Positions 7,300 to 16,173 of a stretch of DNA of 64,000 bases are shown here, in pieces. Each line of letters starts with the position of its first letter. The first letter of the stretch is position 1. Below the pieces are notes generated by a model, which did no database searches, had not been told where the DNA came from, and was given only the letters and a program-made list of their open reading frames with translations. The DNA comes from Wenzhouxiangella sp. XN79A (GTDB taxonomy: Bacteria > Pseudomonadota > Gammaproteobacteria > Xanthomonadales > Wenzhouxiangellaceae), in the NCBI RefSeq assembly GCF_012272825.1, contig NZ_JAAWWS010000168.1:1-64000 (forward strand), written 5' to 3'. The translations under genes were made by a program, and so were the position numbers.

Positions 7300-9567
7300 G
7301 TGTCCGAATTCACCGTCGATCCGCGCATCGACCTCGTGCTGCAGCGACTGCCGCGCCGCCAGTTCGTGGCCTCCGACGATCTGCGCGGCATGCTTTCCGG
7401 CCACGGCATTCCCGGCGAGCAGACCGTCCGCCAGATCCTCGAACGCATCCCGCGCGTCAAATCGAGCTACTACGTGATGCTGGTCGGCTGCGGCTCGGGC
7501 TACCTGGCCGGGGTGCTGTCGCGGCTGGCCCGGCACGTGGTGGCGATCGAACGCCAGGAGCCGGTGGCCCGGATCGCACGGCGCAGTCTCGAAGCCGCCG
7601 GCATCGACAACGTCGAGGTGCGGGTCGGCGAAGGCGAGGACGGCGCGGCCGACGCCGGCCCGTTCGACCTGGTGCTGACCATGTGCAGCCTGGCCGGCAA
7701 CGCGCGGCTGATCGAACAGTTGACCCTGAACGGCAGCCTGATCGCACTGGAGCGAGTCGGTCAGCACGAGCCCGAACTGGTCCAGTACCGCAAGCATCAC
7801 GGCGAGGTGATCCGACGCTCGCTCGGCCCGATCAGCTTCGAACGCAAGACCGGCGACATCCTGATCGATCTGGGCTACATCGACGAAGACGCGCTGGAAA
7901 AGGCCCGCGAGGAAGCCCAGCGTCGGCAGGTCTCGGTGCTCGACGTGATCCGGCGCAACCTGCGGGTCGAAGACGTCGGCCTGTATCGCTCGCTGGCCCG
8001 CCAGCACGGCATCGAGTTCGCGCGCGCCGACGACCTGCTGAACCGGCTCGACAGCCGGCTGTTCCAGAGCTTTTCGTCGGTGTTTCTGGAGAACCAGCGG
8101 CTGATCCCGATCCGCATCGAGGACCACGCACTGACGGTGGCCACCGACGATCCGGACGCGCAGACCGAGGACCTGCGCGCGATCCAACCGGCCAACGACG
8201 TGGTCAAGGTGCTGGTCACGCCGACCGACTTCCGCCGACTGTGGTCGAACATCGACCTGACCCGCCGCGGCAGCGACCTGCTGCAGTGGGGCGGCCGGGA
8301 CACCGAAGACGGCGGGATCAAGGACCTGCTCGACTCCAACGATCCGGAACGGGAGCTCAGTCACCATCTGGTCTCGATCTACGAGGCGATCCTGCTCGAC
8401 GCGGTCAGCGCTGGAGCCAGCGACATCCATATCGAGCGCTACGGCCGCCGGATCCGGATCCGGCTGCGCATCGACGGTGAGCTGCACGACCTGGACTACT
8501 ACCAGCTCGGCCCGAAGGACCACGCCGGCCTGATCAACGTGATCAAGGTCCAGGCCGAGATCAACATCGCCGAACGACGGCTGCCGCAGGGCGGCCGCTC
8601 GCAGATGCGGGTCGGCAAGTCGGCGTTCGACCTGCGGGTGCAGATCCAGCCCTCGCTGCACGGCGAGCACGCGGTGATCCGCTTGCTGTCGCAGACCGGC
8701 CGGGCGCTGGGCCTGCGCGAACTGGGCATGTCGCGCCAGGTCGCCGACGCCTACGAACGGCTGCTCGACAATCCCTCCGGACTGGTGCTGGTGGTCGGCC
8801 CGACCGGTTCGGGCAAGTCCACGACGCTGTACGCGGGCCTGCAGCAGCTGGCCGATGACGGGCGACGCAAGGTGATCACCGTCGAGGATCCGATCGAGTA
8901 TTCCATCGACAACATCCAGCAGACCCGGGTGCGCTCGGAGATCGGCTTCAACTTCGCCGACGCGATGCGCGCGTTCGTGCGCGAGGACCCCGACGTGATC
9001 CTGGTCGGCGAGATCCGCGACATGGAAACCGCAATGGAAGCCATCCGCGCCTCGCAGACCGGCCACATCGTGCTCTCGACCCTGCACTGCAACGACGCGG
9101 TCGATGCGCTGCAGCGCATGTACGACCTGGGGGTGCACCCGAACTCGATCGCCGGTGAGCTGCTGGCGGTGATCGCCCAGCGGCTGGCCAAACGGATCTG
9201 CCCGAAGTGCCGCGAGGAAGTCGAACCCGACCCGGCGATCCTGCGCGAGCTGTTCCCCGATGGCCCGCCGACCGGGTTCCGCAGCTACATCGGCCGCGGC
9301 TGCAGCGAGTGCGGCGGCCGCGGCACCCGGGGCCGGATCGCGATCGTCGAGTACCTCCACGTCAACGATGCGGTGCGCAACCACATCGCGAAACAGCCCC
9401 CGATCGGCGAACTGCGCTGGCGTGCGCTGGACTCGGGGCTGATCACGATGCGCGACAGCGCGCTCGACCACGTCATCGAGGGGGTGATCCCGCTCAGCGA
9501 ACTGCCGCGGCTGCTGCCGCAGGAACGCATGGCGCCCGAACAGCGCGGAGGACTGCGACCCGAATGA
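7300..9567 (+). CDS. GspE/PilB-type secretion ATPase with N-terminal methyltransferase-like domain
   Basis: A 755-residue fusion. Residues about 10-165 resemble protein-L-isoaspartate methyltransferase: SAM-motif LVGCGSGYLAG at 62-71, the acidic VAIER at 81-85, NVEVRVGEGEDG and PFDLVLT. Residues 180-310 look like the MshEN-type N-domain of type II ATPases (TGDILIDLGYIDEDAL). The rest is a full GspE/PilB motor: Walker A GPTGSGKSTT (500-509), Asp box VEDPIEY, Walker B ILVGEIRD, His box TGHIVLSTLHCNDA and a four-cysteine zinc site (634, 637, 668, 671). The GTG at 7300 follows AAGGGG. The stop overlaps the MoxR gene. No pilus or secretion partners are adjacent. The motor part looks active; methyltransferase activity is doubtful. 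Confidence 0.85.
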   Translation: MSEFTVDPRIDLVLQRLPRRQFVASDDLRGMLSGHGIPGEQTVRQILERIPRVKSSYYVMLVGCGSGYLAGVLSRLARHVVAIERQEPVARIARRSLEAAGIDNVEVRVGEGEDGAADAGPFDLVLTMCSLAGNARLIEQLTLNGSLIALERVGQHEPELVQYRKHHGEVIRRSLGPISFERKTGDILIDLGYIDEDALEKAREEAQRRQVSVLDVIRRNLRVEDVGLYRSLARQHGIEFARADDLLNRLDSRLFQSFSSVFLENQRLIPIRIEDHALTVATDDPDAQTEDLRAIQPANDVVKVLVTPTDFRRLWSNIDLTRRGSDLLQWGGRDTEDGGIKDLLDSNDPERELSHHLVSIYEAILLDAVSAGASDIHIERYGRRIRIRLRIDGELHDLDYYQLGPKDHAGLINVIKVQAEINIAERRLPQGGRSQMRVGKSAFDLRVQIQPSLHGEHAVIRLLSQTGRALGLRELGMSRQVADAYERLLDNPSGLVLVVGPTGSGKSTTLYAGLQQLADDGRRKVITVEDPIEYSIDNIQQTRVRSEIGFNFADAMRAFVREDPDVILVGEIRDMETAMEAIRASQTGHIVLSTLHCNDAVDALQRMYDLGVHPNSIAGELLAVIAQRLAKRICPKCREEVEPDPAILRELFPDGPPTGFRSYIGRGCSECGGRGTRGRIAIVEYLHVNDAVRNHIAKQPPIGELRWRALDSGLITMRDSALDHVIEGVIPLSELPRLLPQERMAPEQRGGLRPE

Positions 9568-10667
9568 CTACCCGCAAACCACCGAAGGGGCTGCAGCGCG
9601 TCCCCGCCGAGATCCTGCATGCCGACGAACTGGGCCGGCTGGCCGACTGGGATCCGCATCCGAAGCCGCCGGGCTGGCAGCTGTCGCCGATCGCCGTGGA
9701 GAAGTTCGTGCTCGGCGACCCGGCGCTCGCCATCGAGCGCAAGTTCGTCACCGACCCGGCCATCGTCAACCGGGTCGTGATCTCGCTGTGCACCGACCTC
9801 GGCTGCCTGCTGGTCGGGCCGCCGGGCACGGCCAAGTCGTGGTTCTCCGAGCTGCTGGCCGCAGCCATCTCCGGCGATTCGTCGATCACCGTCCAGGGCG
9901 GCGCGGTGTCGAGCATCGACCAGCTGCTCTACACCTGGAACGAGGCGATGCTGCGCGAACGCGGACCGGTGCCCGAGGCGCTGGTCGAGGGGCCGGTCCT
10001 GCGCGGCATCCGTGAAGGCAGGATCGTGCGCTTCGAGGAGCTTGCGCGCTGCCCGCAGCCGCTGCAGGACGCGCTGCTGACCATTCTGTCCGACCGCGTC
10101 ATCACCATTCCGGAACTGGCCGGCGAGGACGGGGCCGTTCACTCGCGCAACGGCTTCAACATCATTGCCACGTCGAACAGCATCGATGCGGGGCTGTACG
10201 CGATGAGCGCGGCGCTGAAGCGACGGCTGAACTTCGAGCTGGTCAAGCCGATCCGGCAGCTCGACGCCGAGATCGAGATCGTGGTGCGGGAAGTCGGCAA
10301 GCGCAACGCCCGCTCCGGCATCGAGATCGAGATCGATCCGGAGGTGATGGAGGTGCTGGTGACGATCTTCCACGAACTGCGCAACGGTCAGTCGCTGGAC
10401 GGCCGCAGCACCGATCGGCTCGAAGCGGCCACGATGTCGACCGCCGAGGCGGTCAACGTCGCGCATGCACTCAGCGTGCACGCGCACTATTACGGCGAAG
10501 GTCGGATGACGGTGGCCAACCTGATCCACTTCGTGCTGGGCACCGCGCTGAAGGACGCGCCGGACGATCGGCGCCGCTTCCTCCACTACTTCGATACCGA
10601 AGTCGTGCGCAAGCGCGGCGACCACTGGCAAGCCGCCTACGCCCAGCGCGACCTGATCACCCGCTGA
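9564..10667 (+). CDS. MoxR-family AAA+ ATPase
   Basis: A 367-residue AAA+ ATPase with Walker A GPPGTAKS at residues 85-92, a Walker B-like stretch IVRFEEL near 154-160, sensor-1 IATSN at 201-205 and AALKRRLNFE as sensor 2. MoxR proteins usually act as chaperones for a von Willebrand A partner encoded next door. None is visible here: the upstream gene is the GspE-like ATPase, coupled by ATGA, and the downstream gene is convergent. The N-terminal block with PPGWQLSPIAVEKFVLG resembles, from memory, the MoxR proteins of DUF5682/VWA gene sets. Its role here is unknown. Confidence 0.85.
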   Translation: MTTRKPPKGLQRVPAEILHADELGRLADWDPHPKPPGWQLSPIAVEKFVLGDPALAIERKFVTDPAIVNRVVISLCTDLGCLLVGPPGTAKSWFSELLAAAISGDSSITVQGGAVSSIDQLLYTWNEAMLRERGPVPEALVEGPVLRGIREGRIVRFEELARCPQPLQDALLTILSDRVITIPELAGEDGAVHSRNGFNIIATSNSIDAGLYAMSAALKRRLNFELVKPIRQLDAEIEIVVREVGKRNARSGIEIEIDPEVMEVLVTIFHELRNGQSLDGRSTDRLEAATMSTAEAVNVAHALSVHAHYYGEGRMTVANLIHFVLGTALKDAPDDRRRFLHYFDTEVVRKRGDHWQAAYAQRDLITR

Positions 10668-12651
10668 GGTCGGAGCCGCGTGCGTCAGCGCGCCACGGTC
10701 CGTCCGGCGCGCCCGATCGCCAGCGCCATGCCTCGCCGGCCGCGCGCAACCGCTGCATCGCCTCATCGGCCGGGTCGTCCAGCCGCCGCCAGGTGTTGAA
10801 CAGGCCGGCTACGGTGACCGGCTCGACCAGGCGCATCTGGATCAGCCAGACCGGCCGCTCGTCGGGACTCAGCCGCCAACTCGACCGCCAGGCCCGGAGC
10901 ACCACCCAGCGGCCGTCCCCGAGCGGCAGGCGCCGTGCGATCTGCTGGGCCTGGCCGTTGTAGTCGCGCGGCAGGTGCGGCAGCGCCTCCGGCACCAACC
11001 GGCTGCGGAACACCGCGCGCAGGGCATTGGCGTCCAGCGGCGGCAGCGGCTGCCAGCCGGCCGCGTCGAGCGCGCGCCGGAACGTCTCGGCCCGGGCGGC
11101 CAGCTGGACGTCGAAGCGCTGCACGGCGGCGCTGCCGAGCACCGTGCGGCGGCTCGACAGCGTCTCGCCGGAGGCCCGGGCCCCGGTCGTCCACCAGCGT
11201 TCGGCATCGACGACCACGCTCGGCAACGGCTGCTGCTGCGTGTCGAGCAGCGCTCCGTAGCCCAGCGCGTTGGCCGCCACCGCGCCGCCCAGCCCGAACA
11301 TCACGAACAGGCCGATCAACCGATGCGCCCAGCGTCGGGGCGACGGACCCACCCGAACCCGGTAGGCGATGCCGATCAGGGTGACCCAGCCGACCGCCAG
11401 CGCCAGCGCGATGGCCAGCGAGTACAGCTGGGCCTGGCCGAGATAGAGCCGGGCGAAGCCGAACAGCATCAGCGCCGCGGTCACCGCCAGGTACAGCCAC
11501 TTGCGCCGGGTCGCCGGCAGGTCCTTGGCCGCGATCACCGCGGCGAAGCCGTGCAGCAGGACCAGGGCGGCGAACGGCAGGTCGGGACCGGGCACGTACA
11601 TCGGAAGTGCGCCCAGCAGCGCTGCCAGCCCATAGGCCAACAGGCTGCCGACGCCGACGGCCAGGCCCCAGTGGATCAACGCCAGGCGGCGGCCGGCCGC
11701 GGCGAAGAATGCCGCCAGCCCCAGCCCGACGACCAGCACCACCACCGGTGAACCGGCCAGGCCCAGGACGACGAAGACCGGGTCGGCCAGCGGCGTGCGC
11801 AGGCTGCCGGACAGGGTGGTCGCCGCCACCCGCTCGGGCAGCATCGGCGAGGCCGTCAGCAGCGCCAGCGTCAGCAGGGTCAGCAACACGGCCGAGGAAA
11901 GCAGCAGCACGCCGGCCAGGCCGAGCACCGGGATCACCTCGCGCTGCCCGGGCACCAGCAGCGGACCGGCCAAGCGGCCCAGGCGCGGATGCCGGCGCAG
12001 CCACTGGCCCAGCCGCTTCAGCCACCAGGTGCTCCGCCGCGAAGCCAGGTCATAGCCGATCCGCACACCGTTGATCGCGAGCCAGCCGCCGATCAGAAGC
12101 ACCAGCAGCAGCACGACCAGCCGCCCGCCGAACTCGGCGGCCAGCTCCAGCGACTCGCCGAACAGCGCGCCGGGCACGACCATCGCCGGCGCCCAGAGCA
12201 GGCAGGCGATCACCATCCGCGGCAGGAAGTGGCGCGCCGGCAGGCCCAGCGAGCCGGCCACCACCGGCACGATCGGGCGCAGCGGACCGACGAAGCGCGC
12301 GATGAACACGCTGCGTCCGCCGTGGCGACGGAAGAACGCACGACCCCGACCCAGCCAGCGGCCGGTGCGCGACTCCGGCGGCAGCGCGGCCAGCCGGTCG
12401 CGGTAGCGACGGCCGAGCAGGTAGCTGAGCCCGTCGCCGAGCATCGCGCCCAGCGCGAAGGCCGCGCTCAGGGCCGCCATCAGCGGCGGATCCCAGCCGA
12501 TGCCGGCGCCGATCAGCAGCAGCAGGAGAATGCCGGGCACGATCAACCCGACCACCGCCAGCGCCTCGAGGAAGGCGATCAGGAAGCCGGCAGCGAGCAG
12601 CATCGCCGGATCGGCCAGCAGCGGCTCGATGAACTGGCCGAGCCGGTCCAT
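10657..12651 (-). CDS. DedA-family membrane protein with LssY-like C-terminal domain
   Basis: A 664-residue integral membrane protein. The first about 200 residues form a DedA/SNARE-associated domain (FIARFVGPLRPIVPVVAG is the conserved loop). This superfamily is linked to lipid scrambling or undecaprenyl-phosphate recycling. Further helices follow between residues 230 and 450, reminiscent of the PAP2-like middle of LssY proteins but without a clear phosphatase motif. The last about 190 residues (from WWTTGARASGETLSSRRTV) are the soluble LssY C-terminal domain. I chose the ATG at 12651; a GTG one codon earlier is possible. The 3' end overlaps the convergent MoxR gene by 11 bp. Confidence 0.85.
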   Translation of the reverse strand: MDRLGQFIEPLLADPAMLLAAGFLIAFLEALAVVGLIVPGILLLLLIGAGIGWDPPLMAALSAAFALGAMLGDGLSYLLGRRYRDRLAALPPESRTGRWLGRGRAFFRRHGGRSVFIARFVGPLRPIVPVVAGSLGLPARHFLPRMVIACLLWAPAMVVPGALFGESLELAAEFGGRLVVLLLVLLIGGWLAINGVRIGYDLASRRSTWWLKRLGQWLRRHPRLGRLAGPLLVPGQREVIPVLGLAGVLLLSSAVLLTLLTLALLTASPMLPERVAATTLSGSLRTPLADPVFVVLGLAGSPVVVLVVGLGLAAFFAAAGRRLALIHWGLAVGVGSLLAYGLAALLGALPMYVPGPDLPFAALVLLHGFAAVIAAKDLPATRRKWLYLAVTAALMLFGFARLYLGQAQLYSLAIALALAVGWVTLIGIAYRVRVGPSPRRWAHRLIGLFVMFGLGGAVAANALGYGALLDTQQQPLPSVVVDAERWWTTGARASGETLSSRRTVLGSAAVQRFDVQLAARAETFRRALDAAGWQPLPPLDANALRAVFRSRLVPEALPHLPRDYNGQAQQIARRLPLGDGRWVVLRAWRSSWRLSPDERPVWLIQMRLVEPVTVAGLFNTWRRLDDPADEAMQRLRAAGEAWRWRSGAPDGPWRADARGSDLSG

Positions 12652-12723
12652 CACGGCCGACCCGGCCTTTCCAGCGGCGGGCTACACTGACCGACCCAAC
12701 CCGGATTCGAACGGAAACGCGTC

Positions 12724-13545
12724 ATGAGCACCCTGTCCGGCAAGACCCTGTTCATCTCCGGCGCTTCGCGCGGCATCGGCGAGGCGATCGCGCTGCGCGC
12801 CGCCGCCGACGGCGCCAACGTGGCGATCGCGGCCAAGACCGACCGCAAGCACCCGAAGCTGCCCGGCACCATCCACAGCGTAGCCGAGGCCATCGAGCAG
12901 GCCGGCGGCCGCGCGCTGGCACTGAAACTCGACATCCGCGACGAAGCGGCCGTGGCCGATGCCATGAAGACCACGGCCGAGACCTTCGGCGGCATCGACA
13001 TCGTGGTCAACAACGCCTCGGCGATCTACCTCGCACCGACGCCGGAGGTGCCGATGAAGCGCTTCGACCTGATGTTCGGCGTCAACGTCCGCGGCACCTT
13101 CGTCTGCACCCAGGCCGCCCTGCCCTGGCTCGAGAAGAGCGACCACCCGCACATTCTAAATCTGTCCCCGCCGCTGAACATGGACCCGAAGTGGTTCGCG
13201 CCGCACGTGGCCTACACCATGGCCAAGTACGGCATGAGCCTGTGCGTGCTCGGGCACGCCGAGGAATTCCGTGACCGCGGCATCGCGGTCAACGCGCTGT
13301 GGCCGAAGACCGTGATCGCGACGGCGGCGCTGAAGATGCTCGGCGGCATGGTCGACCCGAAGAACTGCCGCACGCCGGAGATCATGGCCGACGCAGCGCA
13401 CGCGATCCTGAGCGCCCCGCCGTCGAACCGCACCGGCCAGTTCCTGATCGACGAGGACGTGCTGCGCGAGGCCGGCGTGACCGACTTCGAGCGCTACGCC
13501 GTCGAACCGGGACAGCCGCTGGCGCCCGACCTGTTCCTGGACTGA
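12724..13545 (+). CDS. Short-chain dehydrogenase, HSDL2-like
   Basis: A 273-residue SDR oxidoreductase. The dinucleotide-binding SGASRGIG is at residues 12-19, NNAS marks the structural site, and YTMAKYG supplies the catalytic Tyr-x3-Lys. The whole sequence resembles the hydroxysteroid dehydrogenase-like 2 (HSDL2) group, whose animal members are peroxisomal and linked to lipid metabolism. The bacterial substrate is unknown. The ATG at 12724 starts directly before the Rossmann fold. A TACACT about 40 bp upstream may be a -10 box. The gene stands alone, ending 16 bp from convergent hemL. Confidence 0.9.
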   Translation: MSTLSGKTLFISGASRGIGEAIALRAAADGANVAIAAKTDRKHPKLPGTIHSVAEAIEQAGGRALALKLDIRDEAAVADAMKTTAETFGGIDIVVNNASAIYLAPTPEVPMKRFDLMFGVNVRGTFVCTQAALPWLEKSDHPHILNLSPPLNMDPKWFAPHVAYTMAKYGMSLCVLGHAEEFRDRGIAVNALWPKTVIATAALKMLGGMVDPKNCRTPEIMADAAHAILSAPPSNRTGQFLIDEDVLREAGVTDFERYAVEPGQPLAPDLFLD

Positions 13546-13561
13546 ACCGGACGCCGACCGG

Positions 13562-14848
13562 TCAATCGGCGCCGAGGACCCTGCGGGCCGCGGCGATGGT
13601 GTCGTCGATCTCCCGCTCGCCGTGGGCACTGGACACGAAGCCGGCCTCGAAGGCCGACGGGGCCAGGTAGACGCCGGCATCGAGCATGCCGTGGAAGAAG
13701 CGCTTGAACGCGTCGAGATCGCAGGCCGCGGCCTGTTCGAAGTTCTCGACACGCTCCAGATCGGTGAAGAACAACCCGAACATGCCGCCGACCGCGGTCG
13801 TGGCCATCGGCACGCCGGCCTCCTTCGCGGCGGCCTGGATGCCGTCGACCAGGCGCAGCGTGCTGGCCGTCAACCGATCGTAGAAGCCCGGCTCGGTAAT
13901 CAGGTCCAGGTTGGCCAGGCCGGCGGCCATGGCGACCGGGTTGCCCGACAGCGTACCGGCCTGGTAGACGGGGCCTTCGGGAGCGATCAACTTCATGACC
14001 TCGGCCTTGCCGCCGAAGGCACCGACCGGCATGCCGGCGCCGATCACCTTGCCGAAACAGCTGATGTCCGGCGTCACGCCGTACAGTTCCTGGGCGCCAC
14101 CCAGGGCCACCCGGAACCCGGTCATGACCTCGTCGAACAGCAACACGGCGCCGTGTTCGTCGCACAGCGCGCGCAGACCTTCGAGAAATCCCGGGACCGG
14201 CGGCACGCAGTTCATGTTGCCGGCCACCGGCTCGACCGCCACGCAGGCAATCTCGTCGGGATAGCGCTCGAACAGCGCGCGGACCGAGTCGAGGTCGTTG
14301 TAGGTCGCGTTCAGGGTCAGTTCGGCGAGCTCAGGCGGCACGCCGGGCGAAGTGGGCACGCCGAGCGTCTGCGCGCCGCTGCCGGCCTTGACGAGGAAGC
14401 TGTCAGCGTGGCCGTGGTAGTTGCCCTCGAACTTCACGAAACGCTTGCGCCCGGTCGCGGCACGGGCCAGGCGCAGCGCGCTCATCGCCGCCTCGGTGCC
14501 GGAGTTGGTCATCCGGACCCGCTCCAGCGACGGCACCAGTTCGCACAGCCGTTCGGCCATCGTCACCTCGCCCGGGCTCGGCGTGCCGAAACTCAGGCCT
14601 TTCGCCGCGGCGCGCTGCACCGCCTCGATGATCGCCGGGTGGGCATGGCCGCAGATCATCGGCCCCCAGGAGCCGATGTAGTCGATGTAGCGGGTGCCGT
14701 CGACATCGTAGAGACAAGCGCCCTCGGCGCGCTCGAAGAATACCGGGTCGCCGCCGACGCCGGCAAAGGCGCGGACCGGCGAGTTGACGCCGCCGGGAAT
14801 GCGGGCGCAGGCGCGGAGGAAGAGTTCGTGGCTGATGGCGTGGTTCAT
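13562..14848 (-). CDS. hemL: Glutamate-1-semialdehyde 2,1-aminomutase
   Basis: A 428-residue PLP enzyme that converts glutamate-1-semialdehyde to 5-aminolevulinate, the first committed tetrapyrrole precursor. [11 protein letters not shown] near the N-terminus, NSGTEA and [11 protein letters not shown] are family signatures, and the PLP lysine sits in [17 protein letters not shown]. The length matches the family. The ATG at 14848 begins [13 protein letters not shown], a typical HemL start; the frame continues upstream without family-like sequence. It is divergent from rubredoxin, a pairing seen in related bacteria, but here a MITE-like element lies between the two genes. Confidence 0.96.
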   Translation of the reverse strand: MNHAISHELFLRACARIPGGVNSPVRAFAGVGGDPVFFERAEGACLYDVDGTRYIDYIGSWGPMICGHAHPAIIEAVQRAAAKGLSFGTPSPGEVTMAERLCELVPSLERVRMTNSGTEAAMSALRLARAATGRKRFVKFEGNYHGHADSFLVKAGSGAQTLGVPTSPGVPPELAELTLNATYNDLDSVRALFERYPDEIACVAVEPVAGNMNCVPPVPGFLEGLRALCDEHGAVLLFDEVMTGFRVALGGAQELYGVTPDISCFGKVIGAGMPVGAFGGKAEVMKLIAPEGPVYQAGTLSGNPVAMAAGLANLDLITEPGFYDRLTASTLRLVDGIQAAAKEAGVPMATTAVGGMFGLFFTDLERVENFEQAAACDLDAFKRFFHGMLDAGVYLAPSAFEAGFVSSAHGEREIDDTIAAARRVLGAD

Positions 14849-14983
14849 GGAGGGTTCGTCCTGTGATTCATCGCCGCCGCAGGATCGGCACGCGAAAGAG
14901 AGAACAGCGGTTCGGGGCACAGGGTACTGCACCGGCGTGCGTTCCGGGCCGGGATGGTGCTCGGCAGCATGACGCCGCATCCA

Positions 14984-15150
14984 CTGGTGTACCCCGCCAT
15001 TCATCGTGTGACGTATAGCGAGCCGGAGCGCGTTTGGCTGCCAGGCCTGTCTCGCAGGGAATGGCAGCGTCCTTTCCAGGAGACAGAACGCCGCAGATGA
15101 ATGCTCTCCGGCTCGCTATACGTCACACGATGAATGGCGGGGTGCACTAG
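14984..15150. mobile_element. MITE-like element, copy 1
   Basis: A 167-bp palindromic-ended unit. The arms 14988-15028 and 15106-15146 are 41-bp inverted repeats with one mismatch, and the outer 4 bp also nearly match. The core 15025-15112 matches 60724-60811 in the opposite orientation at 82 of 88 positions. It has no coding capacity for a transposase. It sits between divergent hemL and rubredoxin, ending just 35 bp before the rubredoxin GTG, so it may carry or disrupt promoter signals. I see no clear target duplication. Confidence 0.7.
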
Positions 15151-15184
15151 AATGCCCGGCTTGTTCGATCTCTGGAAAGAATCC

Positions 15185-15367
15185 GTGAGCGAATCCGAAC
15201 CGTACAAGAAGTGGATGTGCGTGATCTGCGGCTGGATCTACGACGAGGAACTCGGCGACCCCGACTCCGGCCTGGCGCCCGGCACCCGCTGGGAGGACGT
15301 GCCCGAGTCCTGGGTCTGCCCCGATTGCGCGGCGGGCAAGGAAGATTTCGAAATGGTGGAGTTCTGA
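15185..15367 (+). CDS. Rubredoxin
   Basis: A 60-residue one-iron electron carrier. Cysteine pairs at residues 12/15 (CVIC) and 45/48 (CPDC) bind the iron, with the usual GWIYDEELGDPDSGLAPGT between them. Rubredoxins pass electrons to oxygenases, superoxide-handling enzymes or other redox proteins; no partner is encoded here. I chose the GTG at 15185, which has GGAAAG 6 nt upstream and gives the normal length. An in-frame ATG at 15152 would add 11 residues and lies right at the edge of the MITE-like element. Confidence 0.93.
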   Translation: MSESEPYKKWMCVICGWIYDEELGDPDSGLAPGTRWEDVPESWVCPDCAAGKEDFEMVEF

Positions 15368-15423
15368 TTTCCGGCGCCTGATCGGCACTCCGATCGGTCA
15401 TCCCGTCGGCAATTCACCCTGAA

Positions 15424-16173
15424 TCAGCCGCCCACCAGGCCGCTTTTCCAGCGGCCGTCGTCGGCCAGCAGATAGCCCCGCGCCATCGGCGTCGTCTCGC
15501 CCGGCGTGAACCGTGACGTGCGCGGGTAACTGTTGGCCGCCGTCGACGGGGCCGCCAGGCAGCGCGTGCCGCGATAGCGGGCCCGGAAGCGCTGGTGGAC
15601 GTGTCCGAAGGCGACGAAGTCCGCCCCGCCGGCCGTCTCCACGGCCGCCCAGAAGGCCTGCGGCTCGCGCAGCGGCACCTTGTCGATCCATGCCGCGCCG
15701 ACCGGCAGCGGCTGATGATGCACGAACACCCCGAGCGGACGGGCCGGATCGACGCCCGACAGCGGCGCAAGCCGATCCGGGCTCAGCCGGCCGGCCGGGT
15801 CGTCGACCCGGGCCGAATCCAGCAGGACCAGCTGCCAGCCCTCGCCCGGCCCGACCGGCTCGACCAGCGGACCGGCCTCGAATCCGGCCGCCGTGAACAA
15901 GGGCTCCATGACCGATCGATCGTCGTGGTTGCCCGGCAACCACGCCACCTGGCTGCCGAACTGCACAGCCCAGTCGATGAGCCGAGCGTAGCTGGCCGGA
16001 CTGGCGTCCTCGGACAGGTCCCCGCTCAGCACCAGCCAGTCCGGCGCAAAGGCCCGCACGGCCGGCGTCAGCGCCGCCAGGTTCCGGTCGGCCGACTGGT
16101 CGCGGTAGCGCGCGTCGGGGTCGGCGGCCAGGTGGCAGTCGGAGACCTGCAGCACGCGGGTGACCGCGGTCAC
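15424..16173 (-). CDS. Calcineurin-like phosphoesterase, CpdA-like
   Basis: A 249-residue metallophosphoesterase with all the two-metal motifs in order: QVSDCHL (Asp-x-His), SGDLSED, LPGNHDD, VHHQP and FGHVHQ. Order and length fit the 3',5'-cyclic-AMP phosphodiesterase (CpdA/Icc) group, so cyclic nucleotide hydrolysis is the likeliest role, though other phosphodiesters are possible. The GTG at 16173 overlaps the stop of the upstream lipoprotein gene as GTGA, which fixes the start and couples the two genes. Confidence 0.88.
   Translation of the reverse strand: MTAVTRVLQVSDCHLAADPDARYRDQSADRNLAALTPAVRAFAPDWLVLSGDLSEDASPASYARLIDWAVQFGSQVAWLPGNHDDRSVMEPLFTAAGFEAGPLVEPVGPGEGWQLVLLDSARVDDPAGRLSPDRLAPLSGVDPARPLGVFVHHQPLPVGAAWIDKVPLREPQAFWAAVETAGGADFVAFGHVHQRFRARYRGTRCLAAPSTAANSYPRTSRFTPGETTPMARGYLLADDGRWKSGLVGG

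Noticed and set aside
15001..15207. A short protein encoded in the MITE-like element, with a similar peptide in copy 2
   Set aside because: The peptide similarity simply follows the nucleotide similarity of the repeat; no start signal or conserved coding bias is seen.
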